A DNA stretch of 64,000 bases from Elysia crispata (Eukaryota; Mollusca; Gastropoda; Plakobranchidae), in contig JAWDGP010005045.1 of assembly GCA_033675545.1 (NCBI GenBank), positions 32,501 through 96,500 on the forward strand, in the 5' to 3' direction. Positions 63,440 through 64,000 of the stretch are shown here, in pieces. The position numbers and the translations under genes are program-made. Within the stretch, counting starts at the first letter, position 1. Every line of letters begins with the position of its first letter. Below the pieces are notes generated by a model. The model was not told the DNA's origin and did not search any database. It saw only the letters and a program-made list of their open reading frames with translations.

Positions 63440-64000
63440 TGATAATAATAAGCTTTAAACAGTTATTGAACATTGTTGAAGAACCAAGCAGAAAGAAATG
63501 GTTGAATGGTACAGCAAAAATTTAGAAGTAATGGCTGTCGGTCAAGACATTGTTTACAGATCAACATCTTTACAAACGAAAAAAAACTCAAGCAAAGGGA
63601 TCAATTAAAAAACTTAGGTACCTTCATATTAAGCAATGGATGCAACAACAATGAAATTGCATCAAGAATAGCGCTGACAAAAATGAATTTCCAGAGAATG
63701 AAATCGGTATTAAGAAATAAATACATCACCATCCACACAAGAAGATAAACACTGCAGTGCTATATTGAACCCATTCTGATGTATGGATTGGAGGCCTAGA
63801 GAATTTCTAAACAGCTACAAAAGAAACTACAGGCAACAGAAATTTGGTTCCTGTGAAGAATGATATTAATCTCCAGGGCTACAAAGAAATCAAATGAAAC
63901 AGTTTTACACACTATTCATGGGAACTGGCTACAGCACTAACTGAAGAATTTATTGTGCTGTGTTCTAAGTTTCATGAAAACCAAGACACATTTTATTTGT
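63440..64000 (+). mobile_element. Decayed LINE reverse-transcriptase C-terminus in WD intron 7
   Basis: Frame 63506-63748 reads INIFTNEKKLKQRDQLKNLG then TFI, NEIASRIALTKMNFQRMKS and VLRNKYITIHTRR. In the same frame, past TAA at 63746-63748, it goes on as LQCYIEPILMYGLEA, RISKQLQKKLQATEIWFL and RMILISRA. This is the familiar LINE layout after the YADD region (FKYLG, then CYVWSTLLYGCETW, then KRLEAFEMW). Three stops fall in that frame (63746, 63797 and 63854), and the part before 63506 (VMAVG) is out of frame. Both ends are indistinct and the right end may pass the window edge. Confidence 0.75.

Overview
The window is eukaryotic, almost certainly animal, nuclear DNA. It is AT-rich and gene-poor, with spliced genes, GT-AG introns, abundant microsatellites, several minisatellites, LINE retrotransposons and tRNA-derived SINE-like pieces. 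The CR1-like LINE with a TATCATATC-type 3' tail and the overall repeat content would fit a mollusc or another marine invertebrate. That is an inference; no sequence here fixes the species.

Layout. (1) 0.3-4.3 kb holds the last exons of a + strand gene. Its long terminal exon encodes a disordered tail of more than 650 residues, with acidic blocks, two PPxY motifs and a C-terminal FVV; I do not recognise the protein. A pure TTC tract of about 75 triplets lies in its last intron. (2) 6.8-7.3 kb is a 48-bp minisatellite followed by a SINE-like piece. (3) 8.1-15.4 kb is a 66-bp minisatellite of about 111 units with higher-order structure. (4) 15.4-21.8 kb has no gene I can support. (5) 21.8-43.5 kb is best read as one old tandem duplication of a 9-10 kb block. 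The left copy is interrupted by a 5'-truncated, decayed CR1-like LINE; the right copy keeps the empty site. (6) 44.5-46.8 kb is a purine-rich mosaic of decayed tandem repeats. (7) 48.6-53.9 kb holds trinucleotide tracts, a pyrimidine-rich decayed minisatellite, an AT hairpin and a compound microsatellite. (8) 53.9-56.6 kb, minus strand, is a 5'-truncated LINE whose 855-codon endonuclease/reverse transcriptase frame is unbroken. (9) 58.5-63.2 kb, + strand, holds the first seven coding exons of a WD-repeat protein that runs off the right edge; its seventh intron carries a decayed LINE fragment.

The two host genes share a strand but show no functional link. I found no cassette of cooperating genes and nothing I would call a new molecular system. 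The most unusual material is structural: the 66-bp array with its duplicated 18-unit block, the nested tandem duplications, and the orphan protein tail. All exon boundaries come from reading splice signals and phase by eye.
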